64,000 nt of DNA from Deltaproteobacteria bacterium. GTDB lineage: Bacteria; Myxococcota_A; UBA9160; UBA4427. The position numbers and the translations under genes were made by a program. The first letter of the stretch is position 1; each line of letters starts with the position of its first letter. The stretch covers positions 1-64,000 of the forward strand of contig JADJOR010000008.1 in NCBI GenBank assembly GCA_016713665.1, read 5' to 3'. The notes under the pieces were generated by a model that was not told where the DNA came from, ran no database searches, and worked only from the letters and a program-made list of their open reading frames with translations. This document shows, in pieces, positions 56,070-64,000 of this stretch.

Positions 56070-59042
56070 TCACCAATGCTCCGGCGGCTCGAGCGCCCGG
56101 CGGACGCTCTTCCAGGTCACGCTGTCGTAGATCGAGGGCCAGGCGGCCACGAAGAGGTCGGCGTAGCGCCCGGTGCGGTCGAGGATCCGCGCCTCGGCGG
56201 TCCCGGCCGTCGAGACGAGGGGGGCCTCGAAGCGGAAGACGATGCGGCCGTCGTCGGCGAGGCGGCTGAAGACGGGGACGAGGGCGGCGCCGGTGGCTTC
56301 GGCGAGAGTCGCGGCCCCGGGTCGGAAGCGGCGGATCGTGCCATGGAAGGGGCGCTCGACGGCGGCCCGGCCGTGGCCCTCGTCGCCGGCGATCAGGACG
56401 ATGCCCCCGCCGCGCAGGCAACGCGCAGCCGCCTGCAGCTGGAGCGCGCGCTCCGTCACGATCGCGTCGCCACCGGCGCCGAAGGGGAGGCCCTTGGGTT
56501 GCCGGACGACGATCGCCTCGCGCTTGCGCAAGGCGGGAAGCCGACCGAGCAGCGCGTTCCAGTGGACGTGGGTGACGATGAAGACGATTCCGCGGCCGTG
56601 GTCGACGACGGCTTCGAGATGAGCCGCGCCCTCGAGAACGACGTCGCGTTCGAGCTCGTCGGCCGGCTCGAGCGCGCGCAGGCGCCAGTCGACCCAGGTA
56701 TTCGCGAGGACGCTGCGGACGAGGGCCCGCTCGAGCGTGTGCTCGTGCGCGTCCTTCGGCCCGAGCGCCTCCACCCGAAGCTCGTCGTGTCCCGATGCGG
56801 AGGCGGAATCGGACGGCGACGCGTGCGCCAGCCGCGCATGCCAGCGCTCGACCGGGCGCAGGGCTTTGCGATAGAGCCGGAGTCGGACGAGCGCGCGCGC
56901 GAGGAGCGCGTGTCCGCGCACGCCGCGTGCATGGGGGAGCGGACGGCCAAGCAGGACCGGGCCGCCGGTGCGCAGGGGATTGCGGATTCGATGCTTGATC
57001 GCGCTGCGCAGCCGGCGAAGGGGGCCGCGGCGTCGCGCTCCGTCTCCGAACGGCGGGCTCGCCTCGCGACGTGCGCGTTCTTCGCCCGACGTGCGGTGGT
57101 CGTCGGAGAAGCGCGCGCAGCCCTCCTCCGGCGGTCGCTCCTCCCCATCCTTGAGGAGCGCGGCGAGTCGCGCGGGGGTCGGGAGTCCGCCGAGGGCCGT
57201 GAGCGGAATCGGTCGACCGGTCTCCTGCTCGAGCGCGAAGAGCAGCTCGACGAGGCGGAGCGAGTCGCCGCCGAGATCGAAGAAGCCATCGTCGACCCCG
57301 ACCGCCTCGAGATCGAAGAGCGCAGCCCAGCGCGCACACACGCGCGCCTCCTCGGCGTCGCGCGGCGCGACGTAGGGCACGGCCTGCTTCGGGCGTGCGC
57401 GGCCCGGGTCGGGCAGCGCGCGGCGATCGAGCTTTCCGCTCGCGGTCCATGGCATCGAGTCGAGGAAGACGAAGCGGGCGGGAATCGCGTGGGCCGGCAT
57501 CCGCCCCTCGAGCGCGCGGCGCAGGCGCGTCGTGTCGAGCTCGGCTTCGCGCCCTCCGTCGCGCGCGGCCTCGACGTAGGCGACCAGTCGGACTTCGCCC
57601 TCGCCGTCCGGTCGCGCGACGACAGCGGCATTCGCGACCCCGGCCTGGGCGAGCAGCGCGGCCTCGACGGCGGCGAGATCGACCCGCATGCCGCGCACCT
57701 TGACCTGCGCGGCGTCGCGCCCGACGAGCTCGAGCTGGCCGTCGCTTCGCAGGCGGCCGAAATCTCCCGAGACGAAGATGCCCGCGCCGTCGTCGGCGAC
57801 GCGAAACGACTCTGCCGTCCGTTCGGGCTGATTCCAGTAGCCGGGCGAGAGGAGCGCGCTCGCGACCTGGATCCGACCGATCTCGCCGGCCGCGACGGGA
57901 CGACCCGATTCGTCGACGATCTCGACGCGCTTGCCCGCGACGGGCCGACCGACGGGGAGGACGCCTGCATCGCCGCTCGCCGGCCAATCGCGCGACGGGA
58001 GCCGCAGGGCCGACTGGGCGATCAGGTTCGTCTCGGTCGAGCCGTAGGTGTGGAGCAGGACGGCGCCGGGCGCCATCGCAGCGAGCAGCGCCTCCGCCTC
58101 GGCGCGAAGCAGGCGATCGCCGCTGATCGACGCGAAGCGGACGCCGGCGAGGCCGCCGCGTCCGGCGCTCGCGAGCAGGCGCCGCGCGATCGCGACGGGG
58201 AGCTGGAGGCAATCGATGCGCTCGCTGCGCAGCCACTCGCTCAGACCTTCGACGCCCCGGGCATGGGCGTCGTAGAGGCGGAGCTCGGCGCCGGCGACGA
58301 GCGCGCCGTAGATCTCCGGAATCGACGCCGCGAAATGCCAGGCCGTGATCGCCGCCTGCCGCTCGCCCGCGGCGAGCCCGCTCGCTTCGAGGTACTCGCG
58401 CGTGCGGCCGAGGACGCTCGCGGCGGTCGTCATCACGCCTTTCGGCGCGGCCGTCGTCCCCGACGTGTAGAGGATGGCGAGCAGGTCGTGCGCGAGGTCG
58501 TCGCGTCCCGCGACGACTTCGTCCGTCGATCGTCGCGCGCGTTCGCGTGGAGCGCCGAGCTCCCGATCGCCCGTTCCGGGGTGCGCGCTCGCATCCGCGC
58601 TCGTCTGCTCGAGCGTGTCCTCGAGCACGAGGACGGGCACACCCTCCGGCGCGATCGCCCGCGCGCGCGCCGCGTGGGCCCGGTCCGCGAGCAGGACCGA
58701 GATGCGGGCGTCGCGCGCGAAGGCCGCGAGCAGCGCGTCGCTCTCGTGGCCGTTGAGAGGCACGAGGCAGCGACCCGACTCGAGCACGCCGAGCACGCCG
58801 ACGAGGGCGATCGCGCGGTGGTCCGAGAGCAGCGCGACCTGGCCGGCCGTCCCGTCGGCCGCGCGCGCGCTCGCTCTCGAGCCCGTCGCTTCGATCGCGT
58901 CCTCGATGGACGCCGCGATGGCATCGCTCGCGCGGGCGAGCGTGGCGCGGTCGAGGCGCGTCTCGGCGTCGGCGGCGGCGATCGCCGCGGGCGAGGCGAT
59001 CGATCGGGCACGCAGGGCGTCGAGCAGCGCGCGTCGGCTCAT
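56070..59042 (-). CDS. NRPS-like adenylation / carrier protein / LpxL-like acyltransferase fusion
   Basis: 990 residues in three parts. Residues 1-545 are an AMP-forming adenylation domain: LYTSGTTAAPKGV (192-203), YGSTETN (333-339), SGDFGRLRSDGQLELVGRD (425-443) and Lys537 in ASGKLDRRALP. Residues about 560-632 are a carrier domain with the phosphopantetheine Ser594 in FFDLGGDSLRL. Residues about 780-980 resemble the LpxL/HtrB acyltransferase fold: GIVFIVTHVHWNALLG at the catalytic site and LIAGDEGHGRAAVERPFHG further on. H825 is present but the Glu/Asp expected five residues later is Ala830. No condensation or thioesterase domain. The protein would load an acid onto its own carrier and pass it to an acceptor; substrate unknown. 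Confidence 0.85.
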   Translation of the reverse strand: MSRRALLDALRARSIASPAAIAAADAETRLDRATLARASDAIAASIEDAIEATGSRASARAADGTAGQVALLSDHRAIALVGVLGVLESGRCLVPLNGHESDALLAAFARDARISVLLADRAHAARARAIAPEGVPVLVLEDTLEQTSADASAHPGTGDRELGAPRERARRSTDEVVAGRDDLAHDLLAILYTSGTTAAPKGVMTTAASVLGRTREYLEASGLAAGERQAAITAWHFAASIPEIYGALVAGAELRLYDAHARGVEGLSEWLRSERIDCLQLPVAIARRLLASAGRGGLAGVRFASISGDRLLRAEAEALLAAMAPGAVLLHTYGSTETNLIAQSALRLPSRDWPASGDAGVLPVGRPVAGKRVEIVDESGRPVAAGEIGRIQVASALLSPGYWNQPERTAESFRVADDGAGIFVSGDFGRLRSDGQLELVGRDAAQVKVRGMRVDLAAVEAALLAQAGVANAAVVARPDGEGEVRLVAYVEAARDGGREAELDTTRLRRALEGRMPAHAIPARFVFLDSMPWTASGKLDRRALPDPGRARPKQAVPYVAPRDAEEARVCARWAALFDLEAVGVDDGFFDLGGDSLRLVELLFALEQETGRPIPLTALGGLPTPARLAALLKDGEERPPEEGCARFSDDHRTSGEERARREASPPFGDGARRRGPLRRLRSAIKHRIRNPLRTGGPVLLGRPLPHARGVRGHALLARALVRLRLYRKALRPVERWHARLAHASPSDSASASGHDELRVEALGPKDAHEHTLERALVRSVLANTWVDWRLRALEPADELERDVVLEGAAHLEAVVDHGRGIVFIVTHVHWNALLGRLPALRKREAIVVRQPKGLPFGAGGDAIVTERALQLQAAARCLRGGGIVLIAGDEGHGRAAVERPFHGTIRRFRPGAATLAEATGAALVPVFSRLADDGRIVFRFEAPLVSTAGTAEARILDRTGRYADLFVAAWPSIYDSVTWKSVRRALEPPEHW

Positions 59043-59064
59043 GCCCGCCTCCCGCGCGCCGGGC

Positions 59065-59661
59065 TCACGCGGCCGCCGACGCGCGGCCGGTCACGTCGGC
59101 GCAGCGGACGCGTCGGGCGAAGTGGCGCGCCATCGTCTCGATCGACGCGCGGTGGAGCGCCGGGTCGTAGGACGACATGGCGTCCTCGACGATCCGGACC
59201 GGAAAATCGAGATCGTGGGCGTGTCGAACCGTCGACTCGACGCAGACGTTCGTCGTCACGCCGCAGACCACGAGCTCGTCGATGCCCCGCCCGCGGAGCG
59301 AAGCCTCGAGATCGGTCCCGCAGAACGGGTCGTAGCGCGTCTTGCGCACGACGAGCGCCGACGGCGCCTCCGGTCGGAGGACGTCGAGCAGCGCGGCGTC
59401 GAAGGAGCCCTCGGCATAGCCCCCGAGCTCGCGGATCACGGGATTGTTCGCGACGAGGAGCCCCGCGTCGCGGTAGTCGGGCTGATAGGCGAGGCGCGTG
59501 TAGACGACGGGCCAGCGCTCCGCCTCGGCATGGGCCACGAGACGCACACAGGCCGCGATGACCCGATCGAGCTCCGCGATCGAATGACCCCGGCGAACGA
59601 ACGAGCCCTCCGGTCGGCAGAACGCGTTCTGCAGGTCGACGACCAGGAGCGCCGTCGTCAT
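59065..59661 (-). CDS. Cysteine hydrolase (isochorismatase family)
   Basis: 198 residues. The catalytic triad is visible: D9 in LLVVDLQNAF, K107 in VVRKTRYDPF and C140 in VVCGVTTNVCVEST, the last with the usual cis-peptide-forming motif. The family includes isochorismatases, nicotinamidases and N-carbamoyl hydrolases. The ATG overlaps the stop of the dehydrogenase gene by four bases (ATGA), and the adenylation gene follows 22 bases later, so all three are one operon. Confidence 0.92.
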   Translation of the reverse strand: MTTALLVVDLQNAFCRPEGSFVRRGHSIAELDRVIAACVRLVAHAEAERWPVVYTRLAYQPDYRDAGLLVANNPVIRELGGYAEGSFDAALLDVLRPEAPSALVVRKTRYDPFCGTDLEASLRGRGIDELVVCGVTTNVCVESTVRHAHDLDFPVRIVEDAMSSYDPALHRASIETMARHFARRVRCADVTGRASAAA

Positions 59662-60764
59662 GCGGTGGCCCCGATTCCGGGGCGCGCGGCGCGGACCGCG
59701 AGGCGCTCGAGGATGCGGTCGGTCATCTCGCGGGTTCCGACGAGGCGTTGCGGCGGGCCCGAGTAGAAGTCCTGCGTGCGCAGGCCCGCGACGAGCACGT
59801 CCTCGATCGCGCCGGAGACCGCGGCGCCGAGGCCGCTTTCGGGCAGGCCGTGCTCGAGGGCCATCGCGAGCGCGCCGAGCATGGCGACGGGATTGACGGC
59901 GTCCTTGCCGACGAGGGGCTTGATCGTCCCGTGATCGGTCTGGAACGACGCGTGACCCGCGGCGGAGAGATTGCCGGCGGAGACGAGATTGCGGCTGTCG
60001 TAGAGGATCGTCGGCACGAGATCGGCGAGGATGTCCCCCGACTGGTCGTCGGTCGCGACGACCCCGAACTCCCGCGGCGCGAGCCACATGTCGGAGAAGC
60101 CCGCGCCGGAGGGGCGGTGGACGTGGCGGATGCCGGGATGCCGGCGCGCTTCGTCGTCGAAGGCCTCGAGCCAGAGCTCGCCGACGTCACCGAGCACGGA
60201 GGTCTTGAGCACCGTCGTCACGCGCCGGGGCCCGTCCCCCCGCTCGGCCAGGCGGAAGGCCTCCCGGGCCACGAAGCGCAGCGTCGCCTCGCTCCAGGCA
60301 TAACGTGCCCGCACGAGCTCGCCCTCGCGCCGGATCTCCTCGGCGTGGTAGATGCCCTGGATGCTCTCGCGCACGAGCTGGACCCGGAACTCGGGATGGC
60401 GACTGATCGCCGGAAACGGATTGAGCGGCACCCATTTCACCGCCTGCCCGACGTCGCGCCGCAGCCGGTAGAGCACCGGCGCCGGCAGCGAGCCCCGCAC
60501 GATCACGCCACGCTCCGCGCGCATGCCCTCGTAGAAATCGAGCAGATCGCGGTGGAGCTCGGCGTCGTAGAGCTCCTCGTCGAATTGCTCGGCCCAGCGC
60601 GCATTGTCGAAGTCGACGATCCGGAAGCGCTGGCCCGACGCCTCGGTCAGGGCGGCGAGAGCCCGCTTCACACAGCCGATCAGCTCGGCCCCCGTTCCGC
60701 CCCCGTCGATCGTTCCCACGACCAGGGCGTCCGTCGCCCCCCGCCCCCCGCGTTCGTGCTGCAT
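59658..60764 (-). CDS. Isocitrate/isopropylmalate dehydrogenase family protein
   Basis: 368 residues, a beta-decarboxylating dehydrogenase fold. VVGTIDGGGTGAELIGCVKR is the N-terminal strand-loop; VIVRGSLPAP and VQLVRESIQGIYHAEEIR hold substrate-binding arginines; REFGVVATDDQSGDILADLV carries the metal-binding aspartates. Sequence motifs deviate from leucine-pathway and TCA enzymes (for example GIYHAEEIR instead of GLYxG), pointing to another 3-hydroxyacid-type substrate such as a tartrate- or malate-like compound. First gene of the operon with the cysteine hydrolase and the adenylation/acyltransferase protein. Confidence 0.8.
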   Translation of the reverse strand: MQHERGGRGATDALVVGTIDGGGTGAELIGCVKRALAALTEASGQRFRIVDFDNARWAEQFDEELYDAELHRDLLDFYEGMRAERGVIVRGSLPAPVLYRLRRDVGQAVKWVPLNPFPAISRHPEFRVQLVRESIQGIYHAEEIRREGELVRARYAWSEATLRFVAREAFRLAERGDGPRRVTTVLKTSVLGDVGELWLEAFDDEARRHPGIRHVHRPSGAGFSDMWLAPREFGVVATDDQSGDILADLVPTILYDSRNLVSAGNLSAAGHASFQTDHGTIKPLVGKDAVNPVAMLGALAMALEHGLPESGLGAAVSGAIEDVLVAGLRTQDFYSGPPQRLVGTREMTDRILERLAVRAARPGIGATA

Positions 60765-60915
60765 GCGCGCGCCGTGCCTCCGTCTTCTGCCCTTGATAGT
60801 CCAGCGCCGGTCGCCGCGCACGGAATCGAGTCCAATCCGCGGAAATCCGGCCGGCGGAATGCGCGCGCGAGCCGTCCCGCTTTGCCGGCCATTTCCGCCG
60901 GCTGGGTCCTCCATC

Positions 60916-63282
60916 ATGTGTGATAGCCTGCCCAAAGGCCCCGAGGGCCCACTCGCCGGAGAATCGACCCTGTCCCGCCAATTCGCCCTCGTCTCGCTCC
61001 TGCTCGTCGCGATCCTCGGCTTCTGGTTCCGCTCGGTGGGCCATGGCGGCCTCGGTCGACACGAGACGCCGGGCACGGTGACGTCCGAGCGCCGACCGGA
61101 CGAAGCCGTCGGCGCCGAGCGAGCGGCCGTCGCCTCGGCCGAGCGGGACCTGCTCGCCGCCGCGACCCTGAACGACGGCGCGACGAGCCCGCCCGACGTG
61201 GAGGCGGGCGCGAGCCCGGCGCCCCACGCGAAGCAGATCCTCTTCGGCGACCTCCACGTCCATACGACCTTCTCCTTCGATGCGTTCATGCTGAGCCTGC
61301 CGATGACCGGCGGGGAAGGTGCCCATCCGCCCGCCGATGCCTGCGACTTCGCGCGCTTCTGCTCCGCCCTCGATTTCTGGTCGATCAACGACCATGCCGA
61401 GAGCATCACGCCGACCCACTGGGCGGAGACCGTCGCGAGCATCCGCGCCTGCGACGCGGTCTCGAGCGACTCGGCGCGGGAGCCCGATACGGTCGCCTTC
61501 CTCGGGTGGGAGTGGACGCAGGTCGGTGCGACCCCGGACAAACATTACGGCCACAAGAACGTCGTGCTGCGCGATCTCGACGAGGACAGCGTCCCGACGC
61601 GGCCGATCGGCGCGCCGGGATCCCGCGCCCGGATCGCGGCCGGCAATCCCTTCGGCACCGCGCGCAGCGGCGCCTTTCTCCACGCCCTCGGCCAGGAGCG
61701 GATGCACGGTCTCGCGCGCTTCTTCGAGGAGCGCCGGAATCTCGAGCTCTGCCCGCTCGGCGTCTCCGTCCGCGAGCTGCCCGCCGATTGCCTCGAGCTC
61801 GTCGACACGCCGGATCTGCTCTTCGACAAGCTCGACGACTGGGGCTTCGAATCGATCGTGATCCCCCACGGCACGACCTGGGGCTTCTATACGCCCCCGG
61901 GCTCGGAGTGGTCGAAGCAGCTCGCGGGCCCGCTCCACGACGAGGACCGCCAGAAGCTCCTCGAGATCTACTCGGGCCACGGCAACTCCGAGGAGTACCG
62001 AAGCTACCGCTCCGTCGATTGGGACGAGAAGGGTCGTCCCGTCTGCCCCGAGCCGAACGAAAATCATCTGCCGACCTGCTGGCGCGCAGGCGAGATCATC
62101 GAGGAGCGCTGCCTCGCAGCCGGCGAGTCGGAGGCCGAGTGCGCGAAGCGGGCCGTCGTCGCGCGCCAGAACGCGGCGGAAGCCGGCAGCCAGATGCATC
62201 TCACGGCCCCGGGCGTGAAGGCGGCGGACTGGCTCGACGCCGGGCAGTGTCGCGACTGCACGCAGCCGGCCTTCAATTATCGACCCGGTGGCGCGGCCCA
62301 GGCGATCCTCGCGTTCTCGAATTTCGAGACCCCCGACGGCTTCCCGCGCCGCTTCCGCTTCGGGCTGATGGCTTCGAGCGACAACCATTTCGGCCGCCCC
62401 GGCACGGGCTACAAGGAAGTCCATCGCAGCGGCTTCACCGAATCCCGCAGCAACGTCGATGATCTCAACCCGATGCTGCGCCCCATGGTCTCGCCCCCGG
62501 CCGAAGAGCCGCTCCCGGAGTCCCGCGCCTACGATCCCGCGACCTCGAAGCTCGCGGGCTTCGCCTTGATGGAAATGGAGCGCCAGGCCTCGTACTTCAT
62601 GACGGGGGGCCTCGTCGCGGTGCATGGCGAGGGCCGTTCGCGAAGCGCCATCTGGGACGCGCTCCAGCGCCGCGAGGTCTACGGGACGAGCGGCCCGCGG
62701 ATCCTGCTCTGGTTCGATCTCCTGAATCCGCCGGACGGATCGGGGAGCGCCGTCCCGATGGGCGGCGAGGTCGTGACGAAAGAGAGCCCGCGCTTCGAGG
62801 TCCGCGCCGTCGGATCGTTCGAGCAGGCTCCCGGCTGCCCCGACTACGCGACGACCGCCCTCGGTCCCGATCGGCTCGCCCACGTCTGCAAGGGCGAGTG
62901 CTACAACCCGACGCCGACGCGGCGCCCGATCACCCGCATCGAGGTCGTCCGCATCCGGCCGCAGAACGCCCCGGGCGAGCCGATCGCGCCCCTGATCGAG
63001 GATCCCTGGCGAAGCTTCGCCTGCGAAGGCCAGCCCGAGGGCTGCAGCGTCCGCTTCGAGGACCCCGACTACGCGACGAACGCCCGCGACGCCGTCTACT
63101 ACGTCCGCGCGATCGAGGCCCCGATGCTCGCCGTCAACGCCGCCGGCATCGCCTGCGAACGCGACGCGAGCGGCCGCTGCCTCACGCCGAAGCTCTGCAG
63201 CGGCGACGCGACCGACGACTGCCTGGCCCCCGAAGAGCCCCGCGCCTGGTCATCCCCGATCTTCGTCGACTGGCCGCGCTGA
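60916..63282 (+). CDS. DUF3604 domain protein (PHP-like, membrane-anchored)
   Basis: 788 residues. An N-terminal hydrophobic segment (FALVSLLLVAILGFWFRS) acts as signal anchor, followed by a low-complexity linker and the DUF3604 domain starting ILFGDLHVHTTFSFDAF, with DFWSINDHAESITP and YGHKNVVLRDLDEDSVP. The HxH and later Asp/His residues resemble PHP-type metal-dependent phosphoesterases. Fourteen or more cysteines are spread through the protein, which fits an exported, disulfide-rich enzyme. DUF3604 proteins are common next to degradation genes but their substrate is unknown. Divergent from the dehydrogenase/adenylation operon. Start at MCDSLPKG is tentative. Confidence 0.85.
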   Translation: MCDSLPKGPEGPLAGESTLSRQFALVSLLLVAILGFWFRSVGHGGLGRHETPGTVTSERRPDEAVGAERAAVASAERDLLAAATLNDGATSPPDVEAGASPAPHAKQILFGDLHVHTTFSFDAFMLSLPMTGGEGAHPPADACDFARFCSALDFWSINDHAESITPTHWAETVASIRACDAVSSDSAREPDTVAFLGWEWTQVGATPDKHYGHKNVVLRDLDEDSVPTRPIGAPGSRARIAAGNPFGTARSGAFLHALGQERMHGLARFFEERRNLELCPLGVSVRELPADCLELVDTPDLLFDKLDDWGFESIVIPHGTTWGFYTPPGSEWSKQLAGPLHDEDRQKLLEIYSGHGNSEEYRSYRSVDWDEKGRPVCPEPNENHLPTCWRAGEIIEERCLAAGESEAECAKRAVVARQNAAEAGSQMHLTAPGVKAADWLDAGQCRDCTQPAFNYRPGGAAQAILAFSNFETPDGFPRRFRFGLMASSDNHFGRPGTGYKEVHRSGFTESRSNVDDLNPMLRPMVSPPAEEPLPESRAYDPATSKLAGFALMEMERQASYFMTGGLVAVHGEGRSRSAIWDALQRREVYGTSGPRILLWFDLLNPPDGSGSAVPMGGEVVTKESPRFEVRAVGSFEQAPGCPDYATTALGPDRLAHVCKGECYNPTPTRRPITRIEVVRIRPQNAPGEPIAPLIEDPWRSFACEGQPEGCSVRFEDPDYATNARDAVYYVRAIEAPMLAVNAAGIACERDASGRCLTPKLCSGDATDDCLAPEEPRAWSSPIFVDWPR

Positions 63283-63320
63283 CGCGCCGAGACCAGAGGT
63301 CGGACTCTCTACCCCGCGAC

Positions 63321-63384
63321 GCCGGCGACGGAACGTCGCCGGCCATCGCTCACCAGGCCATTGGGCGCGTTGCGCCCAATGGCC
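63321..63384. repeat. Two adjacent perfect hairpins between convergent genes
   Basis: Hairpin 1: GCCGGCGACG (63321-63330) and CGTCGCCGGC (63334-63343), 10 bp around GAA. Hairpin 2: GGCCATTGGGCGC (63356-63368) and GCGCCCAATGGCC (63372-63384), 13 bp around GTT. They lie between the convergent DUF3604 and alcohol dehydrogenase genes. Neither has a T-run, so they may be bidirectional roadblocks to transcription or RNA-stabilising structures. Confidence 0.8.
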
Positions 63385-63386
63385 GA

Positions 63387-64000
63387 TCAAAAGTCGATGA
63401 CGGATCGGATCACTTCCCCCGCCTGCATCGCGCGGAAGGCGTCGTTGACCTCGGCGAGCTTGATGCGCCGGGTGATCATGCTCTCGAGATCGAGCTTGCC
63501 GGCCTTCCAGAGCGCGAGCAGCTCGGGCATGAAGGTCCGGACGTTGGCGCTGCCGTAGAGCGAGCCGCGCAGCGTCTTGTCGCCGAAGAAGAGCTCGAAG
63601 GCGCTGAACTGCACCATCTGCTCGATCCGACCGACACCGACGATGACGGCCTTGCCGCCGCGGCGCGCCGCATCGTAGGTCGCGCGGATCGTGGTCGGAT
63701 GACCGACGCACTCGAGGGCGAAGTCGAAGCCCTCGCCGCCGGTGATCGCCTGCTTGGCGGACTCGAGGCCATCGGGGGTCGTCACGTGGGTCGCCCCGAA
63801 ATGCTTCGCCTGCTCGAGCTTGTTCGGGAGCGTATCGACCGCGAGGATCGCCGAGGCGCCGGCGATGCGGGCGCCCTGGATCGCGGAGATGCCGACGCCC
63901 CCGCAGCCGAAGACGACGACCGAGCTGCCCGGCGTGATCTGCGCGCTGTTGATCGAGGCGCCGACGCCGGTCGTGACGCCGCAGCCGATCAGCGCCGCGA
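63387..64000 (-). CDS. Zinc-type alcohol dehydrogenase (partial, start beyond window)
   Basis: C-terminal ~200 residues of a medium-chain alcohol dehydrogenase; the N-terminus lies beyond position 64000. AALIGCGVTTGVGASINS is the class III ADH-type segment, VVVFGCGGVGISAIQGARIA the NAD Rossmann motif, and ILAVDTLPNKLEQAKHFGAT the Asp that selects NAD. The catalytic zinc ligands are upstream of the window. The C-terminus LAEVNDAFRAMQAGEVIRSV is typical of the formaldehyde/long-chain alcohol dehydrogenase branch. It ends 3 bases from the second hairpin. Confidence 0.9.
   Translation of the reverse strand, partial: AALIGCGVTTGVGASINSAQITPGSSVVVFGCGGVGISAIQGARIAGASAILAVDTLPNKLEQAKHFGATHVTTPDGLESAKQAITGGEGFDFALECVGHPTTIRATYDAARRGGKAVIVGVGRIEQMVQFSAFELFFGDKTLRGSLYGSANVRTFMPELLALWKAGKLDLESMITRRIKLAEVNDAFRAMQAGEVIRSVIDF

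Noticed and set aside
56058..59561. An open frame of 1167 residues on the plus strand
   Set aside because: It is antisense to the adenylation/acyltransferase gene and has low-complexity Arg/Glu/Ala composition with no domain.
59065..59661. The cysteine hydrolase with the adenylation gene as a catechol siderophore cluster
   Set aside because: The hydrolase has only the general family triad, and there is no isochorismate synthase, DHB dehydrogenase or siderophore receptor nearby; the dehydrogenase is of the IPMDH type.

Overview
The window is about 70% GC, densely packed on both strands, and lacks mobile elements, CRISPR arrays and tRNAs. Its gene content suggests an environmental Gram-negative bacterium of the former Deltaproteobacteria (Myxococcota/Binatota-like lineages): a PEP-CTERM protein, lipoproteins, PQQ dehydrogenase, cytochromes P450, LLM and F420-type flavin enzymes, TauD dioxygenases, many VOC proteins and D-aminoacylase-like amidohydrolases. 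This placement is inference from gene content only. No rRNA or single-copy phylogenetic marker is present apart from tmRNA.

Layout. 1-8.4 kb: an envelope glycosylation group (GT2, DUF2304, GT-C), an acyl-CoA-dehydrogenase-like monooxygenase, a PEP-CTERM/HAF-repeat protein, VOC proteins, an SDR and a DacB-type peptidase. Many genes here are split by frameshifts although their motifs remain intact, which looks like poor sequence quality. 9-16 kb: deazaflavin-type reductase, CoA-transferase, Old-Yellow-Enzyme/FAD reductase, P450, LarA-like racemase, Usp. 16.7-28 kb: two secreted proteins (one YcnI-like), a molybdopterin oxidoreductase, lipid-anchored VOC, LLM enzyme, MFS transporter, VOC-SDR-L,D-transpeptidase run. 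28-39 kb: a catabolic block (amidohydrolase, nitronate-monooxygenase-like, LLM, FAH-type hydratase on the minus strand; P450 and aldo/keto reductase on the plus strand; YghU-type GST and a PQQ quinohaemoprotein on the minus strand).

39.1-44.2 kb is the most interesting unit. A strong sigma70-like promoter precedes a conserved unknown gene and a gene that reads in frame through TGA followed by Gly-Ser-Cys, so it encodes a UGSC-type selenoprotein. A bacterial SECIS-like hairpin lies 10 nt after the TGA. A MarR regulator, a second amidohydrolase and a TauD dioxygenase follow. A near-identical AT-rich palindromic element lies in the promoter of the unit and in front of the MarR gene, suggesting a MarR-controlled selenoprotein regulon.

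44-56 kb: lipoprotein, glycine-rich RRM protein with a clear terminator, sulfotransferase/quinone oxidoreductase pair, zinc-ribbon membrane protein, TauD coupled to an unusual His-rich membrane/TPR protein, OafA-like acyltransferase, truncated haemoglobin, thiolase, EthD protein, and the tmRNA gene (ssrA, tag ADDNYALAA). 56-61 kb: a compact operon of an isopropylmalate-dehydrogenase-like enzyme, a cysteine hydrolase and a 990-residue adenylation/carrier/LpxL-like acyltransferase fusion, a candidate small biosynthetic system. 61-64 kb: a DUF3604 protein and a zinc-type alcohol dehydrogenase cut by the window edge, separated by two perfect hairpins.
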